Shown: positions 1 through 9,866 of the stretch, piece after piece
How the letters are laid out: each line of letters begins with the position of its first letter
Numbering within the stretch: the stretch's first letter is position 1
Assembly: GCA_005888335.1 (NCBI GenBank)
Contig: VAWY01000014.1
Coordinates: 1 to 30,912 of the forward strand
Length of the DNA: 30,912 nucleotides
Origin: Actinomycetota bacterium
GTDB lineage: Bacteria > Actinomycetota > Thermoleophilia > Solirubrobacterales > Solirubrobacteraceae
Direction: 5' to 3'
Made by a program: the position numbers and the translations under genes
Notes under the pieces: model-generated
The model's input: the letters and a program-made list of their open reading frames with translations, nothing else
What the model was told of the DNA's origin: nothing
Databases searched by the model: none

Positions 1-642
1 GAGCAGCATCCGCTTGGCGGCCGCCTGGTAGCGCGGGCGCAGCAGCAGCGTGATCGTCCTGCCGTCGCGCTCGACGGTCACGCGCGCCGGGGTCGCCGCC
101 ACGCAGAGGTTGGTCAGTCGCCCCGCGCAGCGGTGCCGGTTGACCTGGTCGCGCAGCGTGTCGAAGTCGCCGCGGCGGCCGTCGACCGCGACGATCCGGT
201 CCCCGGGCCGCAGCTTGCCCGCCGCGGGGGCGTTGCGGGCGACCTGCTCGACGATCCCGGTCGCGCGGTAGGTCCCGTGGATCGTGAAGATCCCCCAGAG
301 CAGCACGAAGGCCACCAGCAGGCTCATCGCGGGCCCGGCGCCGATCACCACGACGCGCTTCCACACCGGCTGGCGGAAGTAGGCGCTCGGCTCCACCTCC
401 GGCGGCAGCTTCTCGTGGGGGTTCATCCCGCTGATCTTCACGTAGCCCCCGAGCGGGATCGGGCCGACGCCGTAGACGGTCTCGCCGCGACGGACCTTGA
501 CGAGCATCGGCCCGAAGAACAGCGAGAACTTCTCGACGCGCATGCCCACTGCCTTGGCGGCGGTGAAGTGCCCGAGCTCGTGGAGCATGATCAGCGCCGA
601 GAAGCCCAGGAAGGCAGCCAGCGCGGCGGGGAGCCAGCCCAT
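1..642 (-). CDS. rseP: RseP-type site-2 intramembrane metalloprotease (partial)
   Basis: Membrane zinc protease of family M50 that cuts transmembrane substrates such as anti-sigma factors. The first 214 residues are visible; the C-terminus lies beyond the window edge. The first membrane segment carries the zinc-binding motif HELGH at residues 21-25. It is followed by the family stretch IPLGGYVKISGM, a second membrane segment (around residues 97-117) and the start of a PDZ domain with GKLRPGDRIVAVDG. The ATG at 642 shares one base with the dxr stop (TGATG), so the two are translationally coupled. dxr-rseP is a common actinobacterial gene order. The identity is secure; the natural substrate cannot be inferred here. 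Confidence 0.93.
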   Translation of the reverse strand, partial: MGWLPAALAAFLGFSALIMLHELGHFTAAKAVGMRVEKFSLFFGPMLVKVRRGETVYGVGPIPLGGYVKISGMNPHEKLPPEVEPSAYFRQPVWKRVVVIGAGPAMSLLVAFVLLWGIFTIHGTYRATGIVEQVARNAPAAGKLRPGDRIVAVDGRRGDFDTLRDQVNRHRCAGRLTNLCVAATPARVTVERDGRTITLLLRPRYQAAAKRMLL

Positions 643-1796
643 CAGGCCACCCGCGCCGCGATGAGGTCGCCCGCGACGGCGCGCGCCTCGCGGTCGGCGT
701 CGTAGAGCGATTCGAACGCGCGCACGGGCTGCGCCGGCAGCCGCGACAGCGTCTCCTCGATCACCGCGGCGATGCCGAGGAACGGCAGGCGGCCGCCGAG
801 GAAGGCGTGCACGGCCACCTCGTTGGCCGCGTTGAGCACGCACGGCGCCGTGCCGCCGGCGGTCGCCGCCTCGCGGGCGAGCCGCAGCGCGGGGAACGCC
901 TCCTCGTCGACGGCCTCGAAGGTCAGCGCGCCCAGCGCGGGCAGGTCGAGCGGGGCGACCGGCACGTCGACGCGGTCGGGGTAGTGCAGCGCGTAGGAGA
1001 TCGGCACGCGCATGTCGGGGTAGCCGAGGTGGGCCAGCGAGGCGCCGTCGCAGAGCTGCACGAGCGAGTGCACGATCGACTGCGGGTGCACGACCACGTC
1101 AATGCGGTCGTACGGCACGCCGAACAAGTGGTGCGCCTCGATGAGCTCGAGGCCCTTGTTCATGAGCGTCGCCGAGTCGATGGTGATCTTGCCGCCCATC
1201 GCCCACGTGGGGTGCTTGAGCGCCTCCTCGACCGTGACGCCCTCGAGCTCGGCCCGCGCGCGGCCGCGGAACGGCCCGCCCGACGCGGTGAGGATCAGCT
1301 TGTCGACCGTGCCCGGCCGCTCCGCGGCGAGGAGCTGGTGCAGCGCCGAGTGCTCGGAGTCGACCGGGATGAGCGCGGCGCCCGTCGCCTCGGCGAGCGC
1401 GGTGACGAGCTCGCCGCCGACCACCAGCGACTCCTTGTTGGCCAGCGCGAGGTCGACCCCCTCGCCCAACGTCGCCACGGTCGGGCCCAGCCCGGCCGAG
1501 CCGACAAGCGCGTTGAGCACCAGGTCCGCGCCCGACCCGACGACGAGCTCGACGAGCCCCTGCGGCCCGACGAGGACCTCCCCGTCCGTCCACGCCTCGG
1601 CGGCGCGCGCGCCCGCGTCGGCGTCGGCCAGCGCGATCCGGCCCACGCCGAAGCGCCGCGCCTGCTCGACGAGGGCCTCCCACGAGCGCTCGGCGCTCAG
1701 GCCGGCGAGCTCGAGGTCACCCGAACGCTCCACGATGTCGAGCGCCTGGGTGCCGATCGATCCGGTCGAGCCGAGGACGAGCAGACGGCGGGGCAT
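642..1796 (-). CDS. dxr: 1-deoxy-D-xylulose 5-phosphate reductoisomerase
   Basis: Converts 1-deoxy-D-xylulose 5-phosphate to 2-C-methyl-D-erythritol 4-phosphate using NADPH, the first committed step of the non-mevalonate isoprenoid pathway in the cytoplasm. The N-terminal nucleotide-binding motif GSTGSIG is at residues 9-15. Further family blocks are LANKESLVVGGELV, PVDSEHSA and SATLMNKGLELIEAHHLF, the last holding metal and substrate ligands. Length, 384 residues, is normal. The ATG at 1796 is preferred over an in-frame GTG at 1802 because it places the GSTGSIG strand at the usual distance. It overlaps rseP downstream, and a DUF421 gene lies 34 bases upstream. Isoprenoid supply links functionally to uppS in the same cluster. 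Confidence 0.96.
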   Translation of the reverse strand: MPRRLLVLGSTGSIGTQALDIVERSGDLELAGLSAERSWEALVEQARRFGVGRIALADADAGARAAEAWTDGEVLVGPQGLVELVVGSGADLVLNALVGSAGLGPTVATLGEGVDLALANKESLVVGGELVTALAEATGAALIPVDSEHSALHQLLAAERPGTVDKLILTASGGPFRGRARAELEGVTVEEALKHPTWAMGGKITIDSATLMNKGLELIEAHHLFGVPYDRIDVVVHPQSIVHSLVQLCDGASLAHLGYPDMRVPISYALHYPDRVDVPVAPLDLPALGALTFEAVDEEAFPALRLAREAATAGGTAPCVLNAANEVAVHAFLGGRLPFLGIAAVIEETLSRLPAQPVRAFESLYDADREARAVAGDLIAARVA

Positions 1797-1830
1797 GCCC
1801 ACAGGGTGCCAAACCCGGCTGAGGGGCCCG

Positions 1831-2280
1831 TTAATCGTCCTTGCTGGGGATGACCGAGATGCCGCCCGACCGCTCGAGCACGGCGTACTTGATCTGGTCC
1901 AGGCGCTCGAGGCCCTGATCCGTACGCGCGGCCTCGAGGATCTCGTCGACCCGCATGTGCGACGCCTTCAGGCGGTCGTGGAGGACGCGGCCCTCGTCGA
2001 CGAGCACGAGGGGCGCGTCGCTGACCACCTGGTCGATGCGCTCGGAGCGGCTCGTCACCCAGTCGGAGAGCCGGTCGACGGTGACCAGCGTGAGGACGAG
2101 GAGGAAGCCGTTGGTGACCGAGAAGTCGTTCCCGGTCATCGCCTGCTGCGTGCACTCCGAGATGATCAGCAGCAGGATGAAGTCGAAGACCGTGACCTCG
2201 GCGAGCGTCCGTTTGCCGCTCACCCGCACGAGCACGAGGAGGAAGAGGTACATCGCGAGGGCGCGGGCGACGGGAATCAT
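1831..2280 (-). CDS. DUF421/YetF-family membrane protein
   Basis: A 149-residue protein of the DUF421 (YetF) family, whose function is poorly known. Two or three membrane segments occupy residues 4-72, including the family phrase VRVSGKRTLAEVTVFDF followed by LLLIISE. A soluble part follows with APLVLVDEGRVLHDRLKASH, the typical compact C-terminal domain. The length is short but within the family range. The gene lies 6 bases after the stop of the small membrane protein gene encoded just upstream on the same strand, so the two probably form a unit. It sits between cdsA and dxr, where many actinobacteria have no insertion. Assignment is by recognisable motifs; no enzymatic role can be given. 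Confidence 0.8.
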   Translation of the reverse strand: MIPVARALAMYLFLLVLVRVSGKRTLAEVTVFDFILLLIISECTQQAMTGNDFSVTNGFLLVLTLVTVDRLSDWVTSRSERIDQVVSDAPLVLVDEGRVLHDRLKASHMRVDEILEAARTDQGLERLDQIKYAVLERSGGISVIPSKDD

Positions 2281-2286
2281 GGCTGC

Positions 2287-2772
2287 CTAGGGGTAGACGA
2301 TCTGGGTGAAGCGCACCTGGCGCCCGCCGCCGGCCCAGATCGTCACGTGGTACACGCCGGCCTTCTGGGGCGTGATGTTGAAGCGGACGTGGCTGGGGGG
2401 CGTCTGCTGGACGGTGTAGATGGTGCGGTCGGGCAAGGCGGTGACGTCGCTGGGCTCCGGGGAGACCTGCCCGATCTCGGTCTTGTCGAGGTAGCCGTTG
2501 TCGATGGCGACGTTGGTCTTGCCCTTGCCGCCGGGCAGCGTCACGACGATGTCGGTCGACGCCTCCGCGCGGACGAAGCGGTCGAAGTCGACGCGCAAGC
2601 CGCGGGTCCCGGTGGTGGTGGCGTGCGCGAGCGGACCGGTGCCGAACACGCCGGCGACGGCGACCAGGAGCACCAGGACGGCGACGATCGCGAGGACCCG
2701 CTGGACGCGCATGAAGCGGTTCTGGAACTCCAGGGCCTCGTTGATCTCGAGGCTGCGCGCCTGCTCGGCCAC
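2287..2772 (-). CDS. single-pass membrane protein of unknown function
   Basis: A 161-residue protein that I do not recognise by name. A short, charged N-terminal cytoplasmic part (about 20 residues) is followed by one hydrophobic segment, roughly residues 26-44 (VLAIVAVLVLLVAVAGVF). The remaining 115 residues or so would be extracytoplasmic and look beta-rich, ending in a block GVYHVTIWAGGGRQVRFTQIV that resembles an immunoglobulin-like strand pattern. The start is GTG at 2772. It is 6 bases upstream of the DUF421 gene in the same direction, so they are likely partners. No catalytic motif was seen. Confidence 0.7.
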   Translation of the reverse strand: MAEQARSLEINEALEFQNRFMRVQRVLAIVAVLVLLVAVAGVFGTGPLAHATTTGTRGLRVDFDRFVRAEASTDIVVTLPGGKGKTNVAIDNGYLDKTEIGQVSPEPSDVTALPDRTIYTVQQTPPSHVRFNITPQKAGVYHVTIWAGGGRQVRFTQIVYP

Positions 2773-2825
2773 GGCGCGGTTCCGCTACCCGTCGTGCGGC
2801 GCCCGTACTCATCAGGAGCCGAAAT

Positions 2826-2857
2826 GCGGGCGGAGCCCCCGCCAGAGCTCCGCCCGC
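2826..2857 (-). terminator. GC-rich hairpin after cdsA
   Basis: Perfect 11-bp inverted repeat: GCGGGCGGAGC at 2826-2836 and GCTCCGCCCGC at 2847-2857, with a 10-base loop. It lies 64 bases beyond the cdsA stop in the direction of transcription and is followed on the minus strand by only a short ATTTC run. It is probably a terminator, or a partial one, separating the rpsB-to-cdsA unit from the DUF421/dxr/rseP unit. The poor U-tract leaves room for partial read-through. Confidence 0.5.
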
Positions 2858-2921
2858 GCGCGACCTGCTTCCCTGCGCCGCAGAGCACCGAACGACGGAG
2901 CGTCGACGAACTTGCGTCTGG

Positions 2922-3728
2922 TCAGAGCAGCGCGAGCCAGACGTAGTAGCCGGCCACCGCAGTGAACAGGACCGCGTCGAGGCGGTCCAGGGCCCCGCCG
3001 TGCGCGCCGAACAGGCGGCCGGCGTCCTTCACCCCGCGGTCGCGCTTGAGGTAGGACTCGAAGAGGTCGCCGAGCGGCGCCGCGGCGCCGACGGCCAGGC
3101 CCAGGAACAGGGCGTCGACGCCCGAGAACCAGTCCTGGTAGAGGGCGGCGCCCTCGACGCCGAGGATGCTGAAGAAGAACCCGCCGACCAGGCCCTCGAG
3201 CGTCTTGTTCGGCGAGATGACGGGCGCCAGCGGGCGCCGGCCGAACGCGCGGCCGGTGAAGTACGCGCCGGTGTCGCCGGCGAACGTGCCGACGAGGACG
3301 TCGGCGACGACGCCGCCGCCATGGGGCTGGTCGCGCAGCAGGACGGCGTGCGCGAGCGCGACGCCGATCCAGCCCAGCGCGAACGCGGTGACCGCCAGGC
3401 CGGGCGCGCCGGCGCGCGGCTGGGCGAGCGCGATGATGAAGGTCAGCGGCACGGTCGCCGCGAGCGCGCCGAGGACGGCGTCGGGGCCGCCGAGGTGCGC
3501 GGCGACGAGCATCCCGGCAAAGCCGAGGAAGCCGGCGAGGCGGACGGGGTGCGCGGCGGCGAGCAGCGCGAAGGCCTCGTGCAGGCACACCCAGCCGAGA
3601 AGGATCAGCGCCACCGTGAAGACCCACTTGCCGGCGACCACGATGGCGACGGCGAACGCGATCGCCGGGATGGCGGCGAGCACGCGGGCGGCGAGGTCGG
3701 AGCTCTGGTTGCGGCGCCGCGCGGCCAT
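2922..3728 (-). CDS. cdsA: phosphatidate cytidylyltransferase (CDP-diacylglycerol synthase)
   Basis: Makes CDP-diacylglycerol from phosphatidic acid and CTP in the membrane, the branch point for phospholipid synthesis. The 268-residue protein has several hydrophobic segments and the family signature near its C-terminus, SYLKRDRGVKDAGRLFGAHG, continuing into GALDRLD with the metal-binding aspartates. Upstream of it is SPNKTLEGLVGG, also typical. The start is taken as ATG at 3728, which shares one base with the uppS stop (TGATG); a GTG lies one codon earlier. It is the last gene of the rpsB-to-cdsA run and is followed by a GC-rich hairpin. Confidence 0.93.
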   Translation of the reverse strand: MAARRRNQSSDLAARVLAAIPAIAFAVAIVVAGKWVFTVALILLGWVCLHEAFALLAAAHPVRLAGFLGFAGMLVAAHLGGPDAVLGALAATVPLTFIIALAQPRAGAPGLAVTAFALGWIGVALAHAVLLRDQPHGGGVVADVLVGTFAGDTGAYFTGRAFGRRPLAPVISPNKTLEGLVGGFFFSILGVEGAALYQDWFSGVDALFLGLAVGAAAPLGDLFESYLKRDRGVKDAGRLFGAHGGALDRLDAVLFTAVAGYYVWLALL

Positions 3729-4393
3729 CACCGGCCGCCGAAGCGGCGCTGACGGCTCGCGTACTCCGCGAGCGCGGCCTCGAAGGCCTCGCGCGTGAAG
3801 TCCGGCCAGAGCTCCTCGCGGAAGACGAGCTCCGCGTAGGCCGACTGCCAGAGCAGGTAGTTCGACAGCCGGCGCTCGCCGCTGGTGCGGATCACGAGGT
3901 CGGGGTCGTGCATCTCGGGCGCGTAGAGCAGCCGCGCGAAGTCGGCCTCATCGCCGCCCTCGAAGCGCGCCGCGGCGTCCACGATCTCGGCACGCCCGCC
4001 GTAGTTGAACGCGACGAAGAGCGTGATCCGGTCGTTGGCCGCCGTGAGCTCCTCGGCCCAGTCCATGCGCTCGACGAGTTGCGGGTGGACGCCCGCGCGG
4101 CGGCCGATGAAGCGCATCCGCACACCCTCGGCGTGCAGCTCGGGCGTCTCGCGGTCGATGCGCTCGGCGAACATCGCCATGAGCCCGGCGACCTCCTCGG
4201 GCGAGCGCGACCAGTTCTCGGTCGAGAACGAGTAGACGGTCAGCTCGGCGATGCCGAGGTCGACGGCGTCGCGCAGCCTCGCCTTGACCACGTCGGCGCC
4301 CGCCCGGTGCCCCTCCAGGACCGGCAGCCCGCGCGCCCGGGCCCAGCGACCGTTGCCATCCGTGATGATGGCGACGTACTTCGGGCCACTCAT
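3728..4393 (-). CDS. uppS: isoprenyl (undecaprenyl) diphosphate synthase
   Basis: A cis-prenyltransferase that extends farnesyl or another allylic diphosphate to the long-chain carrier lipid for peptidoglycan precursors. At the chosen start (ATG 4393, preceded by GGTGGGGG) the protein has 221 residues. The catalytic block reads YVAIITDGNGRWA, with the catalytic Asp at residue 12; the residue before it is Thr, where the usual sequence has Met. Other family blocks are VYSFSTENWSRS, FVAFNYGGRAEI and RTSGERRLSNYLLWQ. An upstream in-frame extension to 4450 runs through two hairpins and is unlikely to be translated. The neighbours frr and cdsA follow the classical order. Confidence 0.93.
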   Translation of the reverse strand: MSGPKYVAIITDGNGRWARARGLPVLEGHRAGADVVKARLRDAVDLGIAELTVYSFSTENWSRSPEEVAGLMAMFAERIDRETPELHAEGVRMRFIGRRAGVHPQLVERMDWAEELTAANDRITLFVAFNYGGRAEIVDAAARFEGGDEADFARLLYAPEMHDPDLVIRTSGERRLSNYLLWQSAYAELVFREELWPDFTREAFEAALAEYASRQRRFGGR

Positions 4394-4406
4394 GGTTCCC
4401 CCACCT

Positions 4407-4445
4407 CGCGAACGAAGTTCGCGTTTGAAGCCGACGAAGTCGGCT
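4407..4445. repeat. two-hairpin intergenic element, copy 1 (frr-uppS gap)
   Basis: Two adjacent perfect inverted repeats, each with a three-base GAA loop on the plus strand (TTC on the transcribed minus strand). The first is CGCGAAC-GAA-GTTCGCG at 4407-4423 and the second AGCCGAC-GAA-GTCGGCT at 4429-4445. They fill nearly the whole gap between the frr stop and the uppS start. The same layout, with related sequence, recurs at 26561-26660, which suggests a dispersed intergenic repeat. In the transcript they would form two stable stem-loops just upstream of the uppS ribosome binding site. Confidence 0.6.
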
Positions 4446-4446
4446 C

Positions 4447-6337
<1,891 letters not shown>

Positions 6338-6341
<4 letters not shown>

Positions 6342-7432
6342 TGGGCTTCCTCGCTGGTGCTCTGCTGGTCCTTGGCCGGCGCGTCGAGCACGCCGTTCTC
6401 GACGAGCGCCTCGTTGGTGAGCGGCTCGCCGTCCTCGGCGGGCGGCTCGGGCCGCTCCTCGCCGGGCCGGTCGGTCAGGTGGCGCTCGGTGCGGTCGGCG
6501 CGCTGGCGCACCGCGGGGTCGGGCTGCGGGCGGCCGCCGGCCTGCGCCGCCTCGGCGACCTCGGCCTCGGCGTCCTGGCGCGGCTCGCCCTCGCCGCCGG
6601 ACACGAGCTGCTCCTGGCGTTCCCGCTCCGCCTGCTCAGCCGCCTCGCGCGCCGCCTGCTCCTCGGCCTCGCGCCGGGCGCGCTCCTCGGCCTCGCGGCG
6701 CGCCTGCTCCTCGGCCTCGCGGCGCGCGGCCTCCTCCTCGGCGCGGAAGGTGAACTGGCCCTCGCGCACGACGTCGCCGATCGCGCTGGTGATCAGCGCG
6801 CACGCGCGGATGGCGTCGTCGTTGCCCGGTATGACGTAGTCGATCCCGTCGGGGTCGCAGTTGGTGTCGACCAGGCCGATGATCGGGATGCGCAGCCGCT
6901 GGGCCTCCTTGACCGCGATGACCTCGGTCTTGAGGTCGACGACGAACATCGCGTTGGGCGGGCGCTGCATGTTCTTGACGCCGCCGAGGTTCGCCTGCAG
7001 CTTCTCGAGGTCGGCCTGGGCGTTCATCCGCTCGCGCGTGGGCAGCAGCTCGAGCTGGCCCTCGGACTGGTAGCGCTCGAGGTCGTGCAGGCGCTTGATG
7101 CGCAGCGAGATCGTCTGGTAGTTCGTCAGCAGCCCGCCGAGCCAGCGGTGGTTGACGTACGGCATGCCCGCGCTCTCGGCGACCTCCTTGATCGCGTCGC
7201 GGGCCTGCTTCTTGGTGCCCACGAAGAGCACGGTTCCGCCGCGCCGGGCGATGTCGTCGGCGAAGCGCTGGGCCTGCTCGAGCAGCGCCTGCGTCTTGAG
7301 CAGGTCGATGATGTAGATGCCGTCGCGCTCGCCGAAGATGAAGCGGCGCATCTTGGGGTTCCAGCGGCGGGTCTGGTGGCCGAAGTGCACGCCGGCCTCC
7401 AGCAGCTCGCGGATGCCCACCTCGGTGGCCAT
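6338..7432 (-). CDS. rpsB: 30S ribosomal protein S2 with long charged C-terminal extension
   Basis: Small-subunit protein S2, needed for S1 binding and translation initiation. Residues 1-230 are a normal S2, with [19 protein letters not shown] at the start, [25 protein letters not shown] and [20 protein letters not shown]. Residues 231-364 are an extra tail. About 45 residues of it (231-275) are Glu/Arg/Ala repeats of the type ARREAEE, probably a coiled coil; the rest is an acidic, Pro-rich, disordered-looking stretch. The start is ATG 7432, preceded by AAAGGA. The open frame runs further upstream to 8389, but that part overlaps a methyltransferase on the other strand and is not S2-like. Confidence 0.95.
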
Positions 7433-7436
7433 GCGG

Positions 7437-7442
7437 TCCTTT
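7437..7442 (-). promoter_or_regulatory. ribosome binding site of rpsB
   Basis: AAAGGA on the minus strand, four bases before the ATG at 7432. It is one of the few clear Shine-Dalgarno sequences in the window and fixes the S2 start inside a much longer open frame. Confidence 0.6.
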
Positions 7443-7475
7443 CGTCGTGTGGTTCGCTTCTGCCGTCCGGCGCCT

Positions 7476-7510
7476 CGCGGACCCGGCGTTGTGGCCGGGC
7501 AGGACCCGCG
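7476..7510 (-). promoter_or_regulatory. bulged hairpin in the rpsB leader
   Basis: In the minus-strand leader of rpsB, CGCGG (7510-7506) pairs with CCGCG (7480-7476), and an inner CCCGGC pairs with GCCGGG around a CACAAC loop; a six-base bulge (GTCCTG) sits on one side. It lies between the candidate -10 at 7550-7555 and the ribosome binding site. S2 is known to repress its own rpsB-tsf leader in other bacteria, so this stem is a candidate target. That link is inference only. Confidence 0.3.
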
Positions 7511-7549
7511 GACGAGCTCCGGGCGGGTTGGGGACAGATGCGACGTGCC

Positions 7550-7555
7550 AGTGTA
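7550..7555 (-). promoter_or_regulatory. candidate -10 box of rpsB
   Basis: TACACT on the minus strand, fitting the TAnnnT pattern seen before other transcription units here. It would give a leader of roughly 110 bases before the rpsB start, long enough to hold the bulged hairpin. No convincing -35 box was seen. Confidence 0.3.
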
Positions 7556-7561
7556 GAGAGC

Positions 7562-8278
7562 ATGGAGCTCCACCCGCTGGCCCGCCGCGGCTTCGCCGAC
7601 GTGGCCGACGACTACGAGCGCGGCCGGCCGGACTACCCGCCCGAGGCGGTCCGCCTGCTCGGCCTCCCCGCGGGCGCGCGGATCCTCGACCTCGCGGCCG
7701 GCACCGGCAAGCTGACGCGCGTCCTGCGCGCCGCGGGCTTCGACGTCGTGCCCGTGGAGCCGCTCCCGGGCATGCGCGCGCGGGTCGATGGCGCCCTCGA
7801 GGGCACGGCCGAGGCGATCCCACTGCCCGACGCGAGCGTCGACGGCGCGACGGTCGCCGACGCCTGGCACTGGTTCGACCACGCGCGCGCCGGCGACGAG
7901 CTCGCGCGCGTCGTGCGCCCGGGCGGTCCCGTGGCGATCCTGTGGCAGTGGCCCACGGGTGAGGACCTCCCGGAGTGGTCGCAGGTGCTCGGCGAGATCC
8001 TCGGCCCGCTTCGCCGCGACCATCCCGCCTTCGGCGGCCGGATGGTCTCGCTCGGCGAGCACCCCGCCTTCGAGCCGCACACCGAGCATGCGGTCCGGTT
8101 CGCCTACGAGACCGATCGCGAGCGCTACCTCGCCTTCGTGGCGTCGATCTCGTACGTCGCCTCCCTGCCGCCGGCGCAGCGTGACGACGTCCTGCGGCGC
8201 GTCGCGGCGCTGCTGCCCGACGAGCCGTTCTCGATCCCCTACAAGACCGGCGTCTGGCTCACCCGCCGGCGCGACTGA
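7562..8278 (+). CDS. class I SAM-dependent methyltransferase
   Basis: A 238-residue methyltransferase of the UbiE/small-molecule type. The N-terminus has [20 protein letters not shown], a phrase common in a subfamily of uncharacterised methyltransferases. The SAM-binding motif I follows as [16 protein letters not shown], then [11 protein letters not shown] (acidic ribose-binding position) and [17 protein letters not shown]. The C-terminal part is specific to the subfamily. The substrate is unknown. The ATG at 7562 is the first methionine after the divergent rpsB promoter region. The 3' end overlaps the convergent rluD gene by 20 bases. Confidence 0.85.
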   Translation: MELHPLARRGFADVADDYERGRPDYPPEAVRLLGLPAGARILDLAAGTGKLTRVLRAAGFDVVPVEPLPGMRARVDGALEGTAEAIPLPDASVDGATVADAWHWFDHARAGDELARVVRPGGPVAILWQWPTGEDLPEWSQVLGEILGPLRRDHPAFGGRMVSLGEHPAFEPHTEHAVRFAYETDRERYLAFVASISYVASLPPAQRDDVLRRVAALLPDEPFSIPYKTGVWLTRRRD

Positions 8279-9125
8279 GCGCGGCGCGCAGGTCGCCCGG
8301 GAGCGGCGACTGCACGTCGACGCGCTCGCCCGTGCGCGGGTGGTCGAAGGCCAGGCGCGCGGCGTGCAGGAACTGGCGGCGCAGGCCAAGCTCGCCCGCG
8401 CGGCCGCCGTACTCCGGGTCGCCGGCGATCGGGTGGCCGATGGCCTGCAGGTGCACGCGGATCTGGTGGGTGCGGCCCGTCTCGAGGCGCACGCGCAGCA
8501 GCGTGTGCTCCGGCAGAACGCGTTCGACGGTGAAGTGCGTGACGGCCGCGCGCGGCGTGCCCGTGTCGATCGAGTGGCGCGTGCGGACGCGGCGATCGCG
8601 GCCGATCGGCGCGTCGATCGTGCCGCTGCGCGATGGCGGGCGGCCCTCGACGAGCGCGAGGTACTCGCGCATGACCTGGCGGCGCTGGATCGCCCGCTGC
8701 AGGGCCCGGTGCGCGGCGTCGGTCTTGGCCACGACGAGCAGCCCGCTCGTGTCGCGGTCGAGGCGGTGCACGATGCCGGCGCGCCCGGCCAGCCCGAGCG
8801 CCTGCGCGAGCGTCCCCGTCGCGTGGCCCGGCGCCGGGTGCACGACCACGCCCGCCGGCTTGTCGACGACGAGCAGCAGGTCGTCCTCGTAGGCGACCGA
8901 GAACGCGACCTCCTCGGCGGCGGGCTCGCCGGGCGGCGGCTCGTCGCCCGCCGCCTCGATCGCCTCCCCCGCTCGCACGCGATGGCGCTTGGGCCGCACG
9001 GCGCCGTCGACGGTGACCCGCCCGGCGTCGATCAGGCGCTGCGCGCGGGCGCGCGACCCGAGGGCCTCACCGAGCACCACGTCGAGACGCTCGCCGGCCT
9101 GCTCGTCAGTGACCGCGATCCGCAT
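8259..9125 (-). CDS. rluD: RluA/RluD-family 23S rRNA pseudouridine synthase
   Basis: Isomerises uridines in 23S rRNA, by homology near helix 69, although the exact target cannot be read from sequence. An S4-like RNA-binding domain covers about residues 8-60 ([18 protein letters not shown]). The catalytic block is [18 protein letters not shown], with the catalytic Asp at residue 123. Also present are [13 protein letters not shown] and [20 protein letters not shown], all standard. Length 288 is normal for a protein with an S4 domain. The ATG at 9125 overlaps lspA by 20 bases, and the lspA-rluD pairing is common. Confidence 0.92.
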   Translation of the reverse strand: MRIAVTDEQAGERLDVVLGEALGSRARAQRLIDAGRVTVDGAVRPKRHRVRAGEAIEAAGDEPPPGEPAAEEVAFSVAYEDDLLLVVDKPAGVVVHPAPGHATGTLAQALGLAGRAGIVHRLDRDTSGLLVVAKTDAAHRALQRAIQRRQVMREYLALVEGRPPSRSGTIDAPIGRDRRVRTRHSIDTGTPRAAVTHFTVERVLPEHTLLRVRLETGRTHQIRVHLQAIGHPIAGDPEYGGRAGELGLRRQFLHAARLAFDHPRTGERVDVQSPLPGDLRAALSRAGG

Positions 9126-9558
9126 CGAGGGAGAACACCAGGGCGATCACGCCCGCGGTGATCGCCATGTCCGCGACGTTGAACGCCGGCCAGTGCGGCA
9201 GGCGCAGGAAGTCGGTCACGACGCCGTCGCGGAGACGGTCGAAGACGTTGCCCAGCGCGCCGCCGAGCAGCAGGCCAGTCGGCAGCCAGACGAGCGGCCG
9301 GCCGGCGTTCAAGACGAAGTAGACGATGAGGCCCACGAGCGCCGCGGCGACCGCGATCGCGACCACCGCCTGCCCGCCGCCGAGGAAGCCGAAGGCGATG
9401 CCGTCGTTGTTGACCCTCACGAGATCGAGCGGCCCCAGGATCTCGCGGCGCTCGCCGACCGCGAGCGCATTGCGCACGAGCACCTTGGTGACCTGGTCGG
9501 CGGCCAGGACCGCCGCGAGCACGAGCCCGGCCCGCGCCCACGCCGTGCCGGTCGTCAC
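9106..9558 (-). CDS. lspA: lipoprotein signal peptidase (signal peptidase II)
   Basis: An aspartic membrane protease that removes the signal peptide of prolipoproteins after lipid attachment. The 150-residue protein has four membrane segments. The family block VNNDGIAFGFLGGG lies around residues 50-62. The catalytic aspartates are D116 in GVVTDFLRL and D130 in PAFNVADMAITAG, with GGALGNVFDRL just before. The start is GTG at 9558, overlapping the yggT stop by 4 bases (GTGA); the longer frame up to 9903 is a shadow of yggT. The window itself shows no obvious lipoprotein partner gene. Confidence 0.93.
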   Translation of the reverse strand: MTTGTAWARAGLVLAAVLAADQVTKVLVRNALAVGERREILGPLDLVRVNNDGIAFGFLGGGQAVVAIAVAAALVGLIVYFVLNAGRPLVWLPTGLLLGGALGNVFDRLRDGVVTDFLRLPHWPAFNVADMAITAGVIALVFSLDADRGH

Positions 9559-9866
9559 CCTCGGATGACGTTGACGACGATCTGCCCGACGATCTGCAGC
9601 ACGATCAGCGCGACGATCGGGCTGAGGTCGAGCGGGCCGAGCGTGGGCAGGATTGCGCGGAACGGCCGCAGGAGCGGCTCGGAGACGTCCCGCAGGAAGT
9701 CGAGGATCGCGCGCGACCAGCGCGAGTACGGGATGCGCCCGCCGAAGGCGAAGAACAGCGACGTGACGATATAGGCGATGATCAGCAGCCCGTAGACGCG
9801 GAACAGCGCCGCCACGTAGTTGGCGATCCCGTTGCGGTCCAGCGCGAGCACCACGAGCCCCCTCAT
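9555..9866 (-). CDS. YggT family membrane protein
   Basis: A 103-residue membrane protein of the YggT family, usually found near proC and sepF in Gram-positive bacteria and linked with osmotic stress or division-site functions. Two hydrophobic segments are seen, about residues 22-43 and 79-101. Between them is the family phrase ILDFLRDVSEPLLRPFRAIL, followed by LDLSPIVALIVLQIV. The ATG at 9866 overlaps the proC stop by 4 bases. Its place between sepF-proC and lspA supports the assignment. The biochemical role is unknown. Confidence 0.88.
   Translation of the reverse strand: MRGLVVLALDRNGIANYVAALFRVYGLLIIAYIVTSLFFAFGGRIPYSRWSRAILDFLRDVSEPLLRPFRAILPTLGPLDLSPIVALIVLQIVGQIVVNVIRG

Noticed and set aside
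4407..4423. CGCGAACGAAGTTCGCG looked at as a LexA box
   Set aside because: The GAAC and GTTC halves are separated by three bases, not four; it fits the two-hairpin repeat better.
6479..7561. A long plus-strand open frame upstream of the methyltransferase
   Set aside because: It is the mirror of rpsB, as expected in GC-rich coding DNA; the methyltransferase homology begins only at 7562.
7433..8389. An open minus-strand frame that extends rpsB upstream by more than 300 codons
   Set aside because: It lies opposite a clear methyltransferase gene and has no S2-like sequence; a Shine-Dalgarno site and the normal S2 start fix the gene at 7432.
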